Assembly: GCA_910586255.1 (NCBI GenBank) | Contig: CAJUHR010000002.1 | Coordinates: 58,115-122,114 of the forward strand | Direction: 5' to 3' | Origin: an uncultured Lachnospiraceae bacterium | Lineage (GTDB): Bacteria > Bacillota > Clostridia > Lachnospirales > Lachnospiraceae | Length of the DNA stretch: 64,000 nucleotides | In this document: positions 17,542 through 27,700 of the stretch, in pieces | How positions within the stretch are numbered: the first letter of the stretch is position 1 | Layout of the letters: every line of letters starts with the position of its first letter | Notes under the pieces: generated by a model | Told to the model about the DNA's origin: nothing | The model's input: the letters and a program-made list of their open reading frames with translations, nothing else | Databases searched by the model: none | Position numbers and translations under genes: made by a program

Positions 17542-18656
17542 TATTTTCTGCCTCCCTTCCCGGCCTTAAGGGGAGTTTTTTTAAGCCTTTTTAAGCGGTC
17601 AGGCACTCCCCGTATCAGGCGAAACAGTCCGTCCCAGGAAAACTCATGATCACCCATAATTCCGCGGCGGTAGAAGAGCACCACCACCATCAGAAGAATG
17701 GAGAAGATAACCATGCGGAAGCCGGAGCGAAACAGAGGGATCTGGATGCCTGCCACCATAAGAGGCTCATCGAAAAACCGGAGAAGTTCCCGCCCGGAGG
17801 TTACCAAAAAGGATCCCAGAATACTGCCTGTCACGCTTCCGATACCGCCTAAGACCACAATCAGCAGAATATCATAGGTGAGGGACACCTGGAAGGTTTT
17901 GGAGTCAATGGAGCGCATAAACATGGCCAACATTCCGCCGCCGATTCCGGTAAAGAAGGAGGAAATCACAAAGGAAAGCTCTTTATACCGAAACAGATTG
18001 AGCCCCATGGACTGGGCCGCGATCTCATCTTCCCGAATGGCCTTAAAGGTCCGGCCGTAGGAGGAATTGATCAGCAAAACCATAAGGGCAATGCAGAGCG
18101 CCGCCAGCCCGAATACCGTAAAGATGCTTGAAAAGCCCGGGATATTTTTCAGTCCGTAGGAGCCGTTGGTGATGGTGTCAAACATAGGAGCGGCGATGAA
18201 GGCCCGGATAATCTCGGAAAAGCCCAGGGTGGCAATGGCCAGATAGTCGCTCTTTAAGCGGAGGACCGGAATCCCGATAAGGGCGGCCAGACCGGCAGCC
18301 GCCAGCCCTCCAAGCAGCAGAGCCACCGGCACCGGCAGCTGGATATTGGCGATCACCGGCGATATCCCGCTGACATAGTAGACACTGGCCCGGGCGCTTA
18401 CGGGAATGGTGAAAATAGCGACAATGTAGGCGCCAATGGCCATAAAGCCTGCCTGCCCCAGAGAGAAAAGTCCGGTGAATCCTGTCAGCAGGTTCATGGA
18501 AACGGCCACCACCCCGTAGATGGCGCTGCGCTCTAAAATCGATATCTGATAGCTGTAGCCTGCCGTGTCGGACTGCAAAAAGGCCAAAAAGCCCAATAGC
18601 ACCGCCAGAGCAAGAAGAGAGTAAAGGTTGTTTTTGTTTTTTGTTATATTCTTCAT
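17541..18656 (-). CDS. livM: Branched-chain amino acid ABC transporter permease LivM
   Basis: A 371-residue membrane protein with about ten hydrophobic segments. Family blocks are LLTGFTGLFSLGQAGFMAIGAY near the start, GIPVLRLKSDYLAIATLGFSEI, the cytoplasmic coupling segment GRTFKAIREDEIAAQSMG and GGIGSVTGSILGS near the end. It forms half of the channel with LivH. The basic C-terminal tail (RLKRLKKTPLKAGKGGRK) is a little longer than usual. It lies 10 bases after livH. Confidence 0.92.
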   Translation of the reverse strand: MKNITKNKNNLYSLLALAVLLGFLAFLQSDTAGYSYQISILERSAIYGVVAVSMNLLTGFTGLFSLGQAGFMAIGAYIVAIFTIPVSARASVYYVSGISPVIANIQLPVPVALLLGGLAAAGLAALIGIPVLRLKSDYLAIATLGFSEIIRAFIAAPMFDTITNGSYGLKNIPGFSSIFTVFGLAALCIALMVLLINSSYGRTFKAIREDEIAAQSMGLNLFRYKELSFVISSFFTGIGGGMLAMFMRSIDSKTFQVSLTYDILLIVVLGGIGSVTGSILGSFLVTSGRELLRFFDEPLMVAGIQIPLFRSGFRMVIFSILLMVVVLFYRRGIMGDHEFSWDGLFRLIRGVPDRLKRLKKTPLKAGKGGRK

Positions 18657-18666
18657 GGATATTACC

Positions 18667-19548
18667 TCACACTTTATCGGTTGTCTTCTCGCCGAACAGG
18701 CCGGTGGGCCGGATGAGAAGCATTACAATCAGCAGGATGAAGGTAAATGCATCGCTGAAGGTGGACTGTCCCATAGCCACCAAAGCTGTTTCACCCAGTC
18801 CCAGGATAAATCCGCCGATGACGGCTCCGGGGATGCTTCCGATTCCTCCGAATACAGCAGCCACAAAGCATTTTAAGCCGGGCAGAGAGCCGGAGAAGGG
18901 GAATACGGTCATTCGGTCCGTAAAATAGAGGATGGAGCCGATGCCTGCCAAGAGGGAGCCTACGGCAAAGGTAAAGGAGATGGTTTTATTGATTTTAATC
19001 CCCATCAGAGACGCGGTTTCATAGTCCTTGGACACGGCCCGCATGGCCATCCCGATTTTCGTATGGTTAATCAGAAAAATGAGTAGACAGACCAAAACCA
19101 GGGTGAGCACCGGGGTGAGGAAGGTGACAAAGGATGCGGAAAGGCCGCCGATCTGAAAAATCCTTTTTAAGAAGGGGATCTCCGGATATCCCTTGGGAAG
19201 GGCGGTAAAAAGATACGTGGCCAGATTTTGCAGCAGGTAGGAGACGCCGATGGCAGAAATCATGACGGACATTCTCGGAGCCTGGCGCAGAGGGCGGTAG
19301 GCCACACGCTCAATGGACACGCCTAAGGCTACTGTGACGGCCAGAGTTACAGGGACCGCAATAAACCAGGGCATGCTGGCCATAGAAAAAATCATAAAAT
19401 ACCCTGCCATCATAAATATATCCCCATGAGCAAAATTGATCAGGCGAAGGATGCCATATACCAGAGTGTACCCGATGGCAATGAGTGCATAGGCGCCGCC
19501 TAAAGAGATGCCGGTCAGGCATTGCTGAAGGATTGTTGTGAAGCTCAT
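18667..19548 (-). CDS. livH: Branched-chain amino acid ABC transporter permease LivH
   Basis: A 293-residue permease with about eight membrane segments. It begins with the family pattern GISLGGAYALIAIGYTLVYGIL and RLINFAHGDIFM, continues with ERVAYRPLR and AISAIGVSYLL-type segments, and ends FAAVFGGIGSIPGA...IRPTGLFGEK. AGGAGG lies before the ATG. It precedes livM and follows the binding-protein gene with a 96-base gap that could hold an RNA-processing site; I saw no strong terminator there. Confidence 0.92.
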   Translation of the reverse strand: MSFTTILQQCLTGISLGGAYALIAIGYTLVYGILRLINFAHGDIFMMAGYFMIFSMASMPWFIAVPVTLAVTVALGVSIERVAYRPLRQAPRMSVMISAIGVSYLLQNLATYLFTALPKGYPEIPFLKRIFQIGGLSASFVTFLTPVLTLVLVCLLIFLINHTKIGMAMRAVSKDYETASLMGIKINKTISFTFAVGSLLAGIGSILYFTDRMTVFPFSGSLPGLKCFVAAVFGGIGSIPGAVIGGFILGLGETALVAMGQSTFSDAFTFILLIVMLLIRPTGLFGEKTTDKV

Positions 19549-19644
19549 AAGAGTCTGCCTCCTGTTTTCTTTTGGTCATACCGGAGAAAGGCCGCGGGGC
19601 AATAGCTGCCACCTGCGGCCTCATCCGGCATAGGGACGGGTTCT

Positions 19645-20808
19645 TTACTCTACGGTTGTGGTGGTAAGGAACTGGAACTTTCCGTCTTTGATTGTCTTGA
19701 TAAAGGCGATATCCTTGTTGGCATCGCCGGTTTCATTGAAGGTGATGCTTCCGGTCACCCCATCGATCTGGATTCCCTTAAGGGCGTCCCGGATGGCAGC
19801 GGTGTCGGTGGAGCCGGCATCTTCAATGGCCTTGATGGCTGCCAGATAGGAATCATAGCCCAGGGCAGACACGGCAGGAATGATCTCCTCCTGCTTGTTG
19901 TCGGTCAGATATTTCTTAAAGCCCTCGATGAAGGCGGCTGCCTCGTCATTGGCCGGCTCCGCCTCATCAAAGAAGGTGGAGAGAACCACGCCCTCTGAAT
20001 CGGCGCCGGCGTTCTCGATGATGGTGGAGTTCTCCCAGGTGTCGCCGGCAGCGATGGTGGCGGTAATGCCTAATTCTCTGGCCTGCTTTATGATCAACGG
20101 GGCTGTGGTGATGGAGGAGGGAGCAAAGATAATATCCGGGTTGGCGGCCTTTATGTTGGTCAGGATCGCCTTAAAATCCGTCTGATTGGTCTGGAACTGC
20201 TCCTCGCTTACAATGTTGCCGCCCAGGCCGGCAAATGCATCCTTAAAGAAAGAGCCAAGACCTGAGGAATAGTCGTCTCCCAGCTGGGTGATAACAGCAG
20301 CGCTCTTGGCGCCGTTCTGGAATGCGTAGTTGGCCATCACCGTGCCCTGGAAGGGATCGATAAAGCACACGCGGAAGTAAAAGTCATTGCCTTCTGTCAC
20401 CTGAGGATTGGTGCAGGAGCAGCCGATAGCAGGGATCTTGGCATCGGCAAAGATCTGTCCGGCAGCAATGGACACGCCGGAACCATAGCTTCCCAAAACC
20501 ACGCTTACCTTCTCGCTGACTAATTTTTGTGCGGCATTGACAGCCTCTGTCTTGTCGGACTTGTTGTCAACCTCCACAAGCTCCACCTTGTATTCCTCTC
20601 CGCCGATGGTCACGGTAGGGTGTATCTGGTTGGCGTAGCGGATGCCTAAGACCTCCTGAAAGCCGCCGCCGCCGTTTTCTCCGGTGGTGGGCTCAAACAC
20701 GCCGATTTTGATTACCTTGTCCTCGGCCTTTTTGCCGCCGCAGCCGGCAATGGATCCGGCCACAAGACAGGCGGCTATGGCCACAGATATAAATTTCCTG
20801 ATTTTCAT
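19645..20808 (-). CDS. Branched-chain amino acid-type substrate-binding lipoprotein
   Basis: 387 residues with a lipoprotein signal: basic start MKIRK, hydrophobic core, lipobox SIAGC (Cys at about 22). The mature part is a type 1 periplasmic-binding fold (IKIGVFEPTTGENGGGG, AVLGSYGSGVSIA, AIGCSCTNPQVTEG, YFRVCFIDPFQG). It captures the ligand outside the membrane for LivHMGF. The ligand may be leucine/isoleucine/valine or another small amide; sequence alone does not decide. AGGAGG before the ATG; first gene of the operon behind a good promoter. Confidence 0.9.
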   Translation of the reverse strand: MKIRKFISVAIAACLVAGSIAGCGGKKAEDKVIKIGVFEPTTGENGGGGFQEVLGIRYANQIHPTVTIGGEEYKVELVEVDNKSDKTEAVNAAQKLVSEKVSVVLGSYGSGVSIAAGQIFADAKIPAIGCSCTNPQVTEGNDFYFRVCFIDPFQGTVMANYAFQNGAKSAAVITQLGDDYSSGLGSFFKDAFAGLGGNIVSEEQFQTNQTDFKAILTNIKAANPDIIFAPSSITTAPLIIKQARELGITATIAAGDTWENSTIIENAGADSEGVVLSTFFDEAEPANDEAAAFIEGFKKYLTDNKQEEIIPAVSALGYDSYLAAIKAIEDAGSTDTAAIRDALKGIQIDGVTGSITFNETGDANKDIAFIKTIKDGKFQFLTTTTVE

Positions 20809-20940
20809 AATACGTTCCTCCTTGTTTCGCTTGTTTTTTGTAAAGCGTTTCCCTTGCGATTGTTACGGGTTTTGAAACTTCCTTAACGATGTGTTCATCC
20901 ATGAGAGACAAGTGTCCCTGGCAGATGAACAACGAAATAT

Positions 20941-20968
20941 ATTATAGCAGATATTGTAAAAAATTCAA
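20941..20968 (-). promoter_or_regulatory. Promoter of the first liv operon
   Basis: Read on the minus strand: TTGAAT (20968-20963), a 16-base spacer, TATAAT (20946-20941). The leader to the ATG at 20808 is about 125 bases. Confidence 0.75.
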
Positions 20969-20993
20969 GGAGAATTTAAAAAAACAGATATCA

Positions 20994-21022
20994 TTGCACT
21001 TTTTCCCGCAAAGTAGTATGAT
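20994..21022 (+). promoter_or_regulatory. Promoter of the hemerythrin gene
   Basis: TTGCAC (20994-20999), 17 bases, TATGAT (21017-21022). The spacer contains TTTTCCCGCAAA, which recurs in the promoter at 44037-44065. Confidence 0.75.
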
Positions 21023-21063
21023 GATATGCAAGCGGAAATAAATGAGAGGAGGCCGGATTCTTT

Positions 21064-21975
21064 ATGACGGAAATCATTGCGTGGGATGATAAGTTTAATA
21101 TTGGTGTGGAGGCTGTGGACAAAGCCCATGCCAAGCTTTTTCGGATCATGAAGAAGCTGATTGAAATTTCAAAGGAAGGAGCAGCAAATCAACATACTTA
21201 TCGGGAGGGAATTAAGTATCTGGATGCCTATTCCATGACCCACTTTGCCGAGGAGGAGGAGTACATGCGCTCCATTCGGTACGGCGGTTATGCCCGGCAC
21301 AAACGGATTCATGATAATTTCAGGGACAAGACCTTAGTCTCCCTCAAAAAGGATCTGGAATTATCCAATTATTCCTCATCGGCAGTCCAGCGTTTTGTGG
21401 TAACATTAAATAACTGGCTGGCAGAACATATTATGATAGAGGATCAGGCAATTGTCGGAAGGGATTTTGGCCGGAAAAGCAACAGTCTTTCCTCACAGAT
21501 ACCGATCATATCCAGGGCGGTGAACCGGACCACATCGGAGGTGTTTCAGACAGAGGCCAAGCTTTTTAACAGTGAATACAAGGGACAGAATATCGGAAAG
21601 GGATATTATTGCCGTCAGTTCTATGACGTGGAGGGCGGAGTTCGGTTTCAGATTCTTCTGGGGGTGGAGGAAGCTCTGCTTTTGCGGGGAGTCAGCCGGA
21701 TGCCGGGCAACACAAGAAGCGAGCTGGCTGAGGAGGAAATTCTGCATATATTCAGCGAGCTGTTCAGCAGTCTGAGCAAGCTGTTTCGGGTGGAGACCGA
21801 ATATGAGCTGGAGAAAAATAACCTGCTGACCAGAGAGAAATTCCGCAGGGATTTTATGAAGGGATATCCCTGTAGCCTTTTGTACAGCACCAAGCTGGGA
21901 TATTTTGTTTTCTGCTACCGAAGCTGGCGGATAAAAAGCCAGAAGGCGGACGCGGAGGGAGAAAAGAAAGATTGA
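21064..21975 (+). CDS. Bacteriohemerythrin with an extra C-terminal domain
   Basis: 303 residues. Residues 1-135 are a hemerythrin four-helix domain with the di-iron ligands in DKAHAKLF, HFAEEEEYM, HKRIHDNF and WLAEHIMIED; such proteins bind oxygen or sense it. Residues about 150-290 are a second domain that I do not recognise surely. Its alternation of strands and the helix ELAEEEILHIFSELFSSLSKLF recall the CheX/CheC fold. No signal or membrane segment is present, so it is cytosolic. The ATG follows GAGGAGG at longish spacing. A role in oxygen or redox response is inference. Confidence 0.8.
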   Translation: MTEIIAWDDKFNIGVEAVDKAHAKLFRIMKKLIEISKEGAANQHTYREGIKYLDAYSMTHFAEEEEYMRSIRYGGYARHKRIHDNFRDKTLVSLKKDLELSNYSSSAVQRFVVTLNNWLAEHIMIEDQAIVGRDFGRKSNSLSSQIPIISRAVNRTTSEVFQTEAKLFNSEYKGQNIGKGYYCRQFYDVEGGVRFQILLGVEEALLLRGVSRMPGNTRSELAEEEILHIFSELFSSLSKLFRVETEYELEKNNLLTREKFRRDFMKGYPCSLLYSTKLGYFVFCYRSWRIKSQKADAEGEKKD

Positions 21976-21997
21976 AGGAGGAGTACAAATAAAAGGA

Positions 21998-22579
21998 ATG
22001 GTAAGAGAAAAGACAGTTTTATCCATCAGGGAGCTGACGGTGGGAGGCCTGTTCTCCGCGTTGATTGCAGCCGGCGCGTTTATCAAAATAACACTGCCCA
22101 CAGAGCCAATGCCCATGCATTTTACCCTTCAGTGGTTTTTTGTGTTACTGGCGGGGCTTTTGCTGGACAAACGTCTGGCGGCCACCAGTGTGGGGGCGTA
22201 TCTGCTTCTGGGCCTGATCGGTATACCGGTATTTGCTTCCGGGGGAGGGCCCTCCTATCTGATCCGTCCTACCTTCGGGTATCTTCTGGGATTCGCGGTG
22301 GCAGCATATACGATGGCATGGCTGTGTGAAAGGTTTCGCGTGGCAGGTTTTATGAGGCTTTTGGCAGTGTCTGTGGCAGGATTGCTGATTTATTATGGAA
22401 TCGGGGTGTTTTACTACTTTTTTATCTGCCGCCTGATTATTTCTAAGGAGGTTACATGGCAGATTCTTCTGTTTAACTGTTTTTTACTCACCGTGGCGCC
22501 GGACTTCGGACTTTGCCTGGGGGCGGTGAGTGTGGCCGCAAAGCTTCGGGGAGTGGTCAGAAGAACCCTGTGCCGGTAG
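21998..22579 (+). CDS. bioY: Biotin transporter substrate-binding component BioY
   Basis: 193 residues with six hydrophobic segments. The pattern KITLPTEPMPMHFTLQWFFVLLAGLLL, then GLIGIPVFASGGGPSYLIRPTFGYLLGF, is the BioY signature. It is the S component of an ECF-type vitamin importer, binding biotin in the membrane and using the shared EcfAAT module encoded elsewhere. AAGGAGGAG lies rather far (about 15 bases) from the chosen ATG. Fatty-acid/phospholipid genes follow, which fits biotin's use by acetyl-CoA carboxylase. Confidence 0.88.
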   Translation: MVREKTVLSIRELTVGGLFSALIAAGAFIKITLPTEPMPMHFTLQWFFVLLAGLLLDKRLAATSVGAYLLLGLIGIPVFASGGGPSYLIRPTFGYLLGFAVAAYTMAWLCERFRVAGFMRLLAVSVAGLLIYYGIGVFYYFFICRLIISKEVTWQILLFNCFLLTVAPDFGLCLGAVSVAAKLRGVVRRTLCR

Positions 22580-22642
22580 TTATGGTTCACATACGTTCAC
22601 AGTAACCGTCCGGTAACAAAATAGCAACAATTTTTTTGATTT

Positions 22643-22671
22643 TTGTTGATTTATAAACCATTATTTAGTAT
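22643..22671 (+). promoter_or_regulatory. Predicted promoter of plsX
   Basis: TTGTTG (22643-22648), 17 bases, TAGTAT (22666-22671), in AT-rich DNA. No FapR-like operator is evident. Confidence 0.5.
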
Positions 22672-22730
22672 AGTAGGTAAGGAGTGGAAGAGCCGTCAGG
22701 GCTCGCCGGGAACGGGGAGAGGAGAAGAGT

Positions 22731-23753
22731 ATGATTAAAGTCGCAGTGGATGCAATGGGCGGGGACAACGCGCCGGGTGAGATTGTAAGAGGCGTGGTGG
22801 ATGCCGTATCCCACAGGGCGGACATTCAGGTCCTTTTGGTGGGCAGGGAGGATCTGGTGAGCAAGGAGCTTTCCCGGCATACCTACCCCAAAAAGCAGGT
22901 GCAGCTGATCAACGCATCGGAGGTGATCGAGACGGAGGAGCCGCCGGTCAATGCCATACGGAGAAAGAAGGATTCCTCCATTGTGGTGGGGATGAACCTG
23001 GTAAAGGCCGGGGAGGCAGATGCCTTTGTGTCGGCCGGGAGTTCAGGGGCCATTCTGGTAGGCGGACAGGTGATTGTGGGAAGGCTTAAAGGGGTGGAGA
23101 GACCGCCCTTTGGAGCACTGATTCCCACGGAGAAGGGAGTGTCCCTGCTCCTTGACAGCGGTGCCAATGTGGATGCCCGCCCATCGCATCTGGTCCAGTT
23201 TGCCCGCATGGGCTCCATATACATGGAGCATGTGATCGGTGTTTGCAGTCCCCGGGTGGGTATCGTCAATATCGGCGCTGAGGAGGAGAAGGGCAATGCT
23301 CTGGTGAAGGAGACCTTCCCCCTTTTAAAGGAGTGCAGAGACATTAATTTTACCGGCAGCATTGAGGCCCGGGAGATTCCCCATGGGGGAGCGGATGTGA
23401 TCGTGTGCGAGGCATTTACCGGCAATGTAATCCTAAAGCTCTATGAGGGAACGGGTGCCACTCTGATATCCATGGTCAAAAAGGGTATGATGGGCAGCCT
23501 ACGCAGCAAGCTGGGGGCTTTTCTTGTAAAGCCCGCGTTAAAAGAGACACTGAAGGCATTTGACGCCTCCTGCTACGGGGGAGCGCCGCTTTTGGGGCTT
23601 AAGGGTCTGGTAGTCAAGACTCATGGGAGCGCCGGGGCGCGGGAGGTCAGCAATTCCATCATTCAGTGCGTGACCTTTAAGGAACAGAAAATCAATGAAA
23701 AGATTAAGGAAAGCCTGGAGGCCAAAGAACAGGCGGCAGAAAAGCAAATATAA
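22731..23753 (+). CDS. plsX: Phosphate acyltransferase PlsX
   Basis: 340 residues. PlsX turns acyl-ACP into acyl-phosphate, the donor for PlsY (present at 58.5 kb). Typical blocks are VAVDAMGGDNAPGEIV at the start, VSAGSSGAILVGG, GVSLLLDSGANVDARP and VNIGAEEEKGN, ending with GGAPLLGLKGLVVKTHGSA. GGAGAGGAG before the ATG. It is followed 18 bases later by acpP, the usual Firmicute arrangement. Confidence 0.95.
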   Translation: MIKVAVDAMGGDNAPGEIVRGVVDAVSHRADIQVLLVGREDLVSKELSRHTYPKKQVQLINASEVIETEEPPVNAIRRKKDSSIVVGMNLVKAGEADAFVSAGSSGAILVGGQVIVGRLKGVERPPFGALIPTEKGVSLLLDSGANVDARPSHLVQFARMGSIYMEHVIGVCSPRVGIVNIGAEEEKGNALVKETFPLLKECRDINFTGSIEAREIPHGGADVIVCEAFTGNVILKLYEGTGATLISMVKKGMMGSLRSKLGAFLVKPALKETLKAFDASCYGGAPLLGLKGLVVKTHGSAGAREVSNSIIQCVTFKEQKINEKIKESLEAKEQAAEKQI

Positions 23754-23771
23754 TTGAGAGGAGATGTAGCT

Positions 23772-24002
23772 ATGGAGTTTGAGAAACTGCAGGGTATTAT
23801 TGCCGAGGTGCTGAATGTGGAGGCGGAGGAGATCACCATGGAAACCACCTTTGTAGAGGATCTTGGTGCAGATTCTCTGGATATTTTCCAGATTGTCATG
23901 GGAATCGAGGAAGAGTTCGATATTGAGATTCCAACGGAAGCGGCGGAACAGATCGTCACGGTCGGGGATGCGGTGGAGCAGATCAAGAACGCGTTGAATT
24001 AG
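23772..24002 (+). CDS. acpP: Acyl carrier protein
   Basis: 76 acidic residues. The phosphopantetheine-bearing serine lies in EDLGADSLDIFQIVM. It carries growing acyl chains in fatty-acid synthesis and feeds PlsX. The ATG at 23772 has GAGGAGAT upstream; the frame starts earlier but those codons overlap the spacer. Confidence 0.96.
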   Translation: MEFEKLQGIIAEVLNVEAEEITMETTFVEDLGADSLDIFQIVMGIEEEFDIEIPTEAAEQIVTVGDAVEQIKNALN

Positions 24003-24079
24003 AGAAAAGGGGCGTGTCGCAGGAAAGCCTGGGCATCGCCCTTTCCATATGAAAGCGGAAAGAAGGAGGAAATAAACCC

Positions 24080-24778
24080 ATGAATCATGACCTTAAGGGT
24101 CTGGAGGAAAGAATTGGCTATGTATTCAAAAACAGAAGGCTTCTGCGCCAGGCCATGACCCACAGCTCCTTTGCCAATGAGCACCATATCGAGAAAAAAG
24201 ACTGCAATGAACGGCTGGAATTTCTGGGGGACGCGGTGTTAGAGGTGGTTTCCAGCGATTTTTTGTATCATGAATATCCGAAGAAGCCCGAGGGCGAACT
24301 AACGAAAATCCGTGCCAGCCTGGTCTGTGAGCCTACCCTGGCCTACTGCGCGTCAGAGATCGGCCTTGGAGGATATCTGCTTCTTGGCAACGGGGAGGAA
24401 GCCACCGGAGGAAGAGGCCGGGATTCGGTGGTGTCGGATGCCATGGAGGCGCTTATTGGGGCCATTTACCTGGATGGTGGTTTTGCTAGTGCAAAAGAGT
24501 TTGTGTGCCGGTTTGTGCTGAGCGATATGGAGCACAAGCAGCTCTTTTATGATAGCAAGACTATCCTGCAGGAGATCGTGCAGGCGGAAGATACGGAGCA
24601 GGTGCTGGAATACGAGCTTCTTGGAGAGGAGGGACCTGACCACAACAAAACCTTTGATGTCCGTGCTCTTTTGGGGGGAAGGGAGATCGGCAGGGGGAGT
24701 GGAAGAACCAAGAAGGCAGCGGAGCAGGTGGCAGCCTATCGGGGAATAATCAGACTGAGGGAGCATATATGTACCTGA
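24080..24778 (+). CDS. rnc: Ribonuclease III
   Basis: 232 residues: a nuclease domain with the signature ERLEFLGDAVLEVVSS and a second acidic site in GRDSVVSDAMEALIGAIYLDGG, then a double-stranded RNA-binding domain (ILQEIVQAEDTEQ...GSGRTKKAAEQVAA). It processes rRNA precursors and structured RNAs. AGGAGG precedes the ATG. Its last ten bases overlap smc. Confidence 0.96.
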   Translation: MNHDLKGLEERIGYVFKNRRLLRQAMTHSSFANEHHIEKKDCNERLEFLGDAVLEVVSSDFLYHEYPKKPEGELTKIRASLVCEPTLAYCASEIGLGGYLLLGNGEEATGGRGRDSVVSDAMEALIGAIYLDGGFASAKEFVCRFVLSDMEHKQLFYDSKTILQEIVQAEDTEQVLEYELLGEEGPDHNKTFDVRALLGGREIGRGSGRTKKAAEQVAAYRGIIRLREHICT

Positions 24779-27700
24779 AAAGTATAGAAGTACAGGGTTT
24801 TAAATCCTTTGCCAACAAGATAATCTTTGAGTTTCACAACGGAATTACCGGGATTGTGGGACCTAACGGAAGCGGAAAAAGCAATGTGGCTGATGCGGTT
24901 CGCTGGGTGTTAGGAGAGCAGCGGATCAAGCAGCTGCGGGGGGCCAGCATGCAGGATGTAATCTTTGCCGGGACAGAGATGAGAAAGCCCCAGGGCTTTG
25001 CCTATGTGGCCATCACCCTGGACAATTCGGATCATCAGCTGGCTATTGACTATGATGAGGTAACCGTCTCCCGCAGGCTGTACCGTTCCGGGGAAAGCGA
25101 ATACCGGATCAACGGAAGCGCCTGCAGGCTTAAGGATATCAATGAGCTGTTCTATGACACGGGCATTGGCAAGGAAGGATACTCCATTATCGGACAGGGC
25201 CAGATCGACAAGATTTTAAGCGGCAAGCCGGAGGATCGGCGGGAGCTGTTTGACGAGGCCGCCGGGATTGTCAAGTTTAAAAGACGAAAGACGATTGCCC
25301 AGAAGAAGTTAGAGGACGAGAAGCAGAATCTGATCCGGGTGGGAGATATTCTGGCCGAGCTGGAAAAGCAGGTGGGCCCCCTGGCCCGCCAGTCGGAGGC
25401 TGCCAGAAAATATCTGGGTCTTAAGGAACAGCTAAAGACCTATGACGTGAATCTTTTTCTTCTGGAGTCGGAGGGCATCCGGCAGCAGCTAGGAGAGGTT
25501 GAAAAGCGGGAAACGATTGTGTCGCAGGATATGGAGGAGGCGTCCCGCCAGTCGGAGGAGAATAAATCCGCCTATGACCGTCAGGAACAGGAGCTGGGCG
25601 CTATGGAGGCAAAGATCACTGAAAAGCGCGGCTGTCTCAGCCAGGCGGAGATGGAAAAGGGAAGGTTGGAGGGCCAGATCAACGTTCTGGGAGAACAGAT
25701 CAACACGGAGCGGATGAATGCGGACCATATCAATGCCCGCATGGAGGCAATCCGGCGGGAATGTCAGGAAAAGCAGCAGCAGATCCAGGAGTACGAAAGA
25801 GACAGTGCCGGAATCCGCAGGGAGGCATCGGAAAGCGCCAAAGGTCTTTTGGACGCGGAGAGCCGGCTGCAGAAGAAGGACGAGCAGATCATGCTTTTGG
25901 ATCAGAGGATCGAGGCGGGAAAAGGCAGCATGATCGATGGTTTAAACGAGAAGGCATCCTTGGGGGCCAGACAGCAGCGGTATGAGGCTATGTTAGAGCA
26001 GGTGCAGGTCCGGCGGTCTGAGGTATGCCAGAGACTTTTGCGCCACAAAAGCGATGAGTCGGCCCAGGAGGAGCTTCTTAAAGAGGAGCTAAAAAAGCTG
26101 GATCAGTCCGGGCAGCGGATGGAGGAGCTTTTAAAGAGCCAGGCAGTCCGGGAGGAGGAAATTGACGGCTGTGAACAGGAGGTGCGCCGTCTGACACGCG
26201 GGCTAAACCAGAGACAGCAGGAGTACCAGACAGCCAGCACCCGCCTGGAATCCTTAAGAAACCTAGCAGAGCGCTACGAGGGCTACGGCAACAGCATCCG
26301 CCGGGTTATGGAGGTTCGGGACCGGGTCCGCGGGATCCGGGGAGTGGTCGCCGATCTGATTACCACAGAGCAGCAGTATGAGACGGCTGTGGAGACGGCC
26401 TTAGGAGGCAGCATTCAGAATGTGGTCACGGATTCGGAGCAGACAGCCAAGCAGCTGATTGAGTATCTGAAAAAGAACAAATACGGCCGGGTGACCTTTC
26501 TTCCCCTGACAAGCATCGGACAGCGGGGCGGCTTCTCCCAGCCGGAGGTGTTAAAGGAGCCGGGGATCATCGGCCTTGCCAGCGAGCTGGTTCATGTAAA
26601 GCCAGAGTATCAGGTGTTAGCAACCTACCTTCTGGGCCGGGTGGTGGTGGCCTCCACCATTGACCACGCCATTGCAGTGGCAAAAAAGTACCGCTATTCC
26701 CTCCGGATTGTGACTCTGGAGGGAGAGCTTTTGAGCGCCGGCGGCTCCATGACCGGCGGAGCCTTTAAAAATTCCAGCAATCTGCTTGGCAGAAAGAGGG
26801 AGATTGAGGAGCTGGAGGCGGCCTGCAAAAAGGCCATGTCTCTGGCAGAGCGGATGCAGGAGGAGCTGACCATGAATGAGGGGATTCTGGCGGCAAAAAG
26901 GGAGGAGTTAGAGCAGCTTCGCAGGGAGCATCACGAGGAATCCTTAAATCAAAACACCCTACAGAGCAATGTAAACCGTCTGGAGGACAAGCGGGAGGAG
27001 ATTAAGGAGGCATCGCGGGATCTGGTTCTGGAAAACAGCCAGCTGGAAGGGCAGCTTCAGGAGATTGAGAAGAACCGCCGGGAGCTTTCTCATGATTCAG
27101 AACGTCTGGTAGCCCAAAATGAGCAGATTACAAAGGATGTGGAGGAGCTTTCCGCCCGGATGGAGACAGAAAAGGAAAGCAGAGAAAAACTGGCCCATGA
27201 GCTGGAGGAAATCCGTTTAAAGGCCGCGGGACTGAAGCAGCAGGTGGATTTTGTGACGGAAAATATCCGGCGTGTCCGGGAGGAAATCCAGCGCCTTAAG
27301 GAGGAATCGGAGCGCCTTAAGACAGGAACCAATGATTCGGACCGGGTGATAGAGGACAAGCGCCGCCAGATTCAGTCTCTTAAAGAGCAGATTGAGAAAG
27401 CTGTGGAGCGCCGGGAATTTCTTGATAAGGAGATTGAAAATTTAAGCGCTCTCAGGGAGGAGAAAAGCCAAAAGAAGAAGGAAATGCTCCAAATTCGGGA
27501 GGAGCTTTCAGAAAGGGTCAGCCGTCTGGACAAGGATCTCTTCCGCCTTCAGAATCAGAGGGAAAAGCTGGAGGAAAAGCTGGAGAGTCATGTCAACTAT
27601 ATGTGGAACGAGTATGAGCTGACCTTTACCACAGCCGAGCCGTTTCGCAATCCGGAGCTGACAGCAATTCAGGAGATTCGGGGGAAGATCGAAGAGCTGA

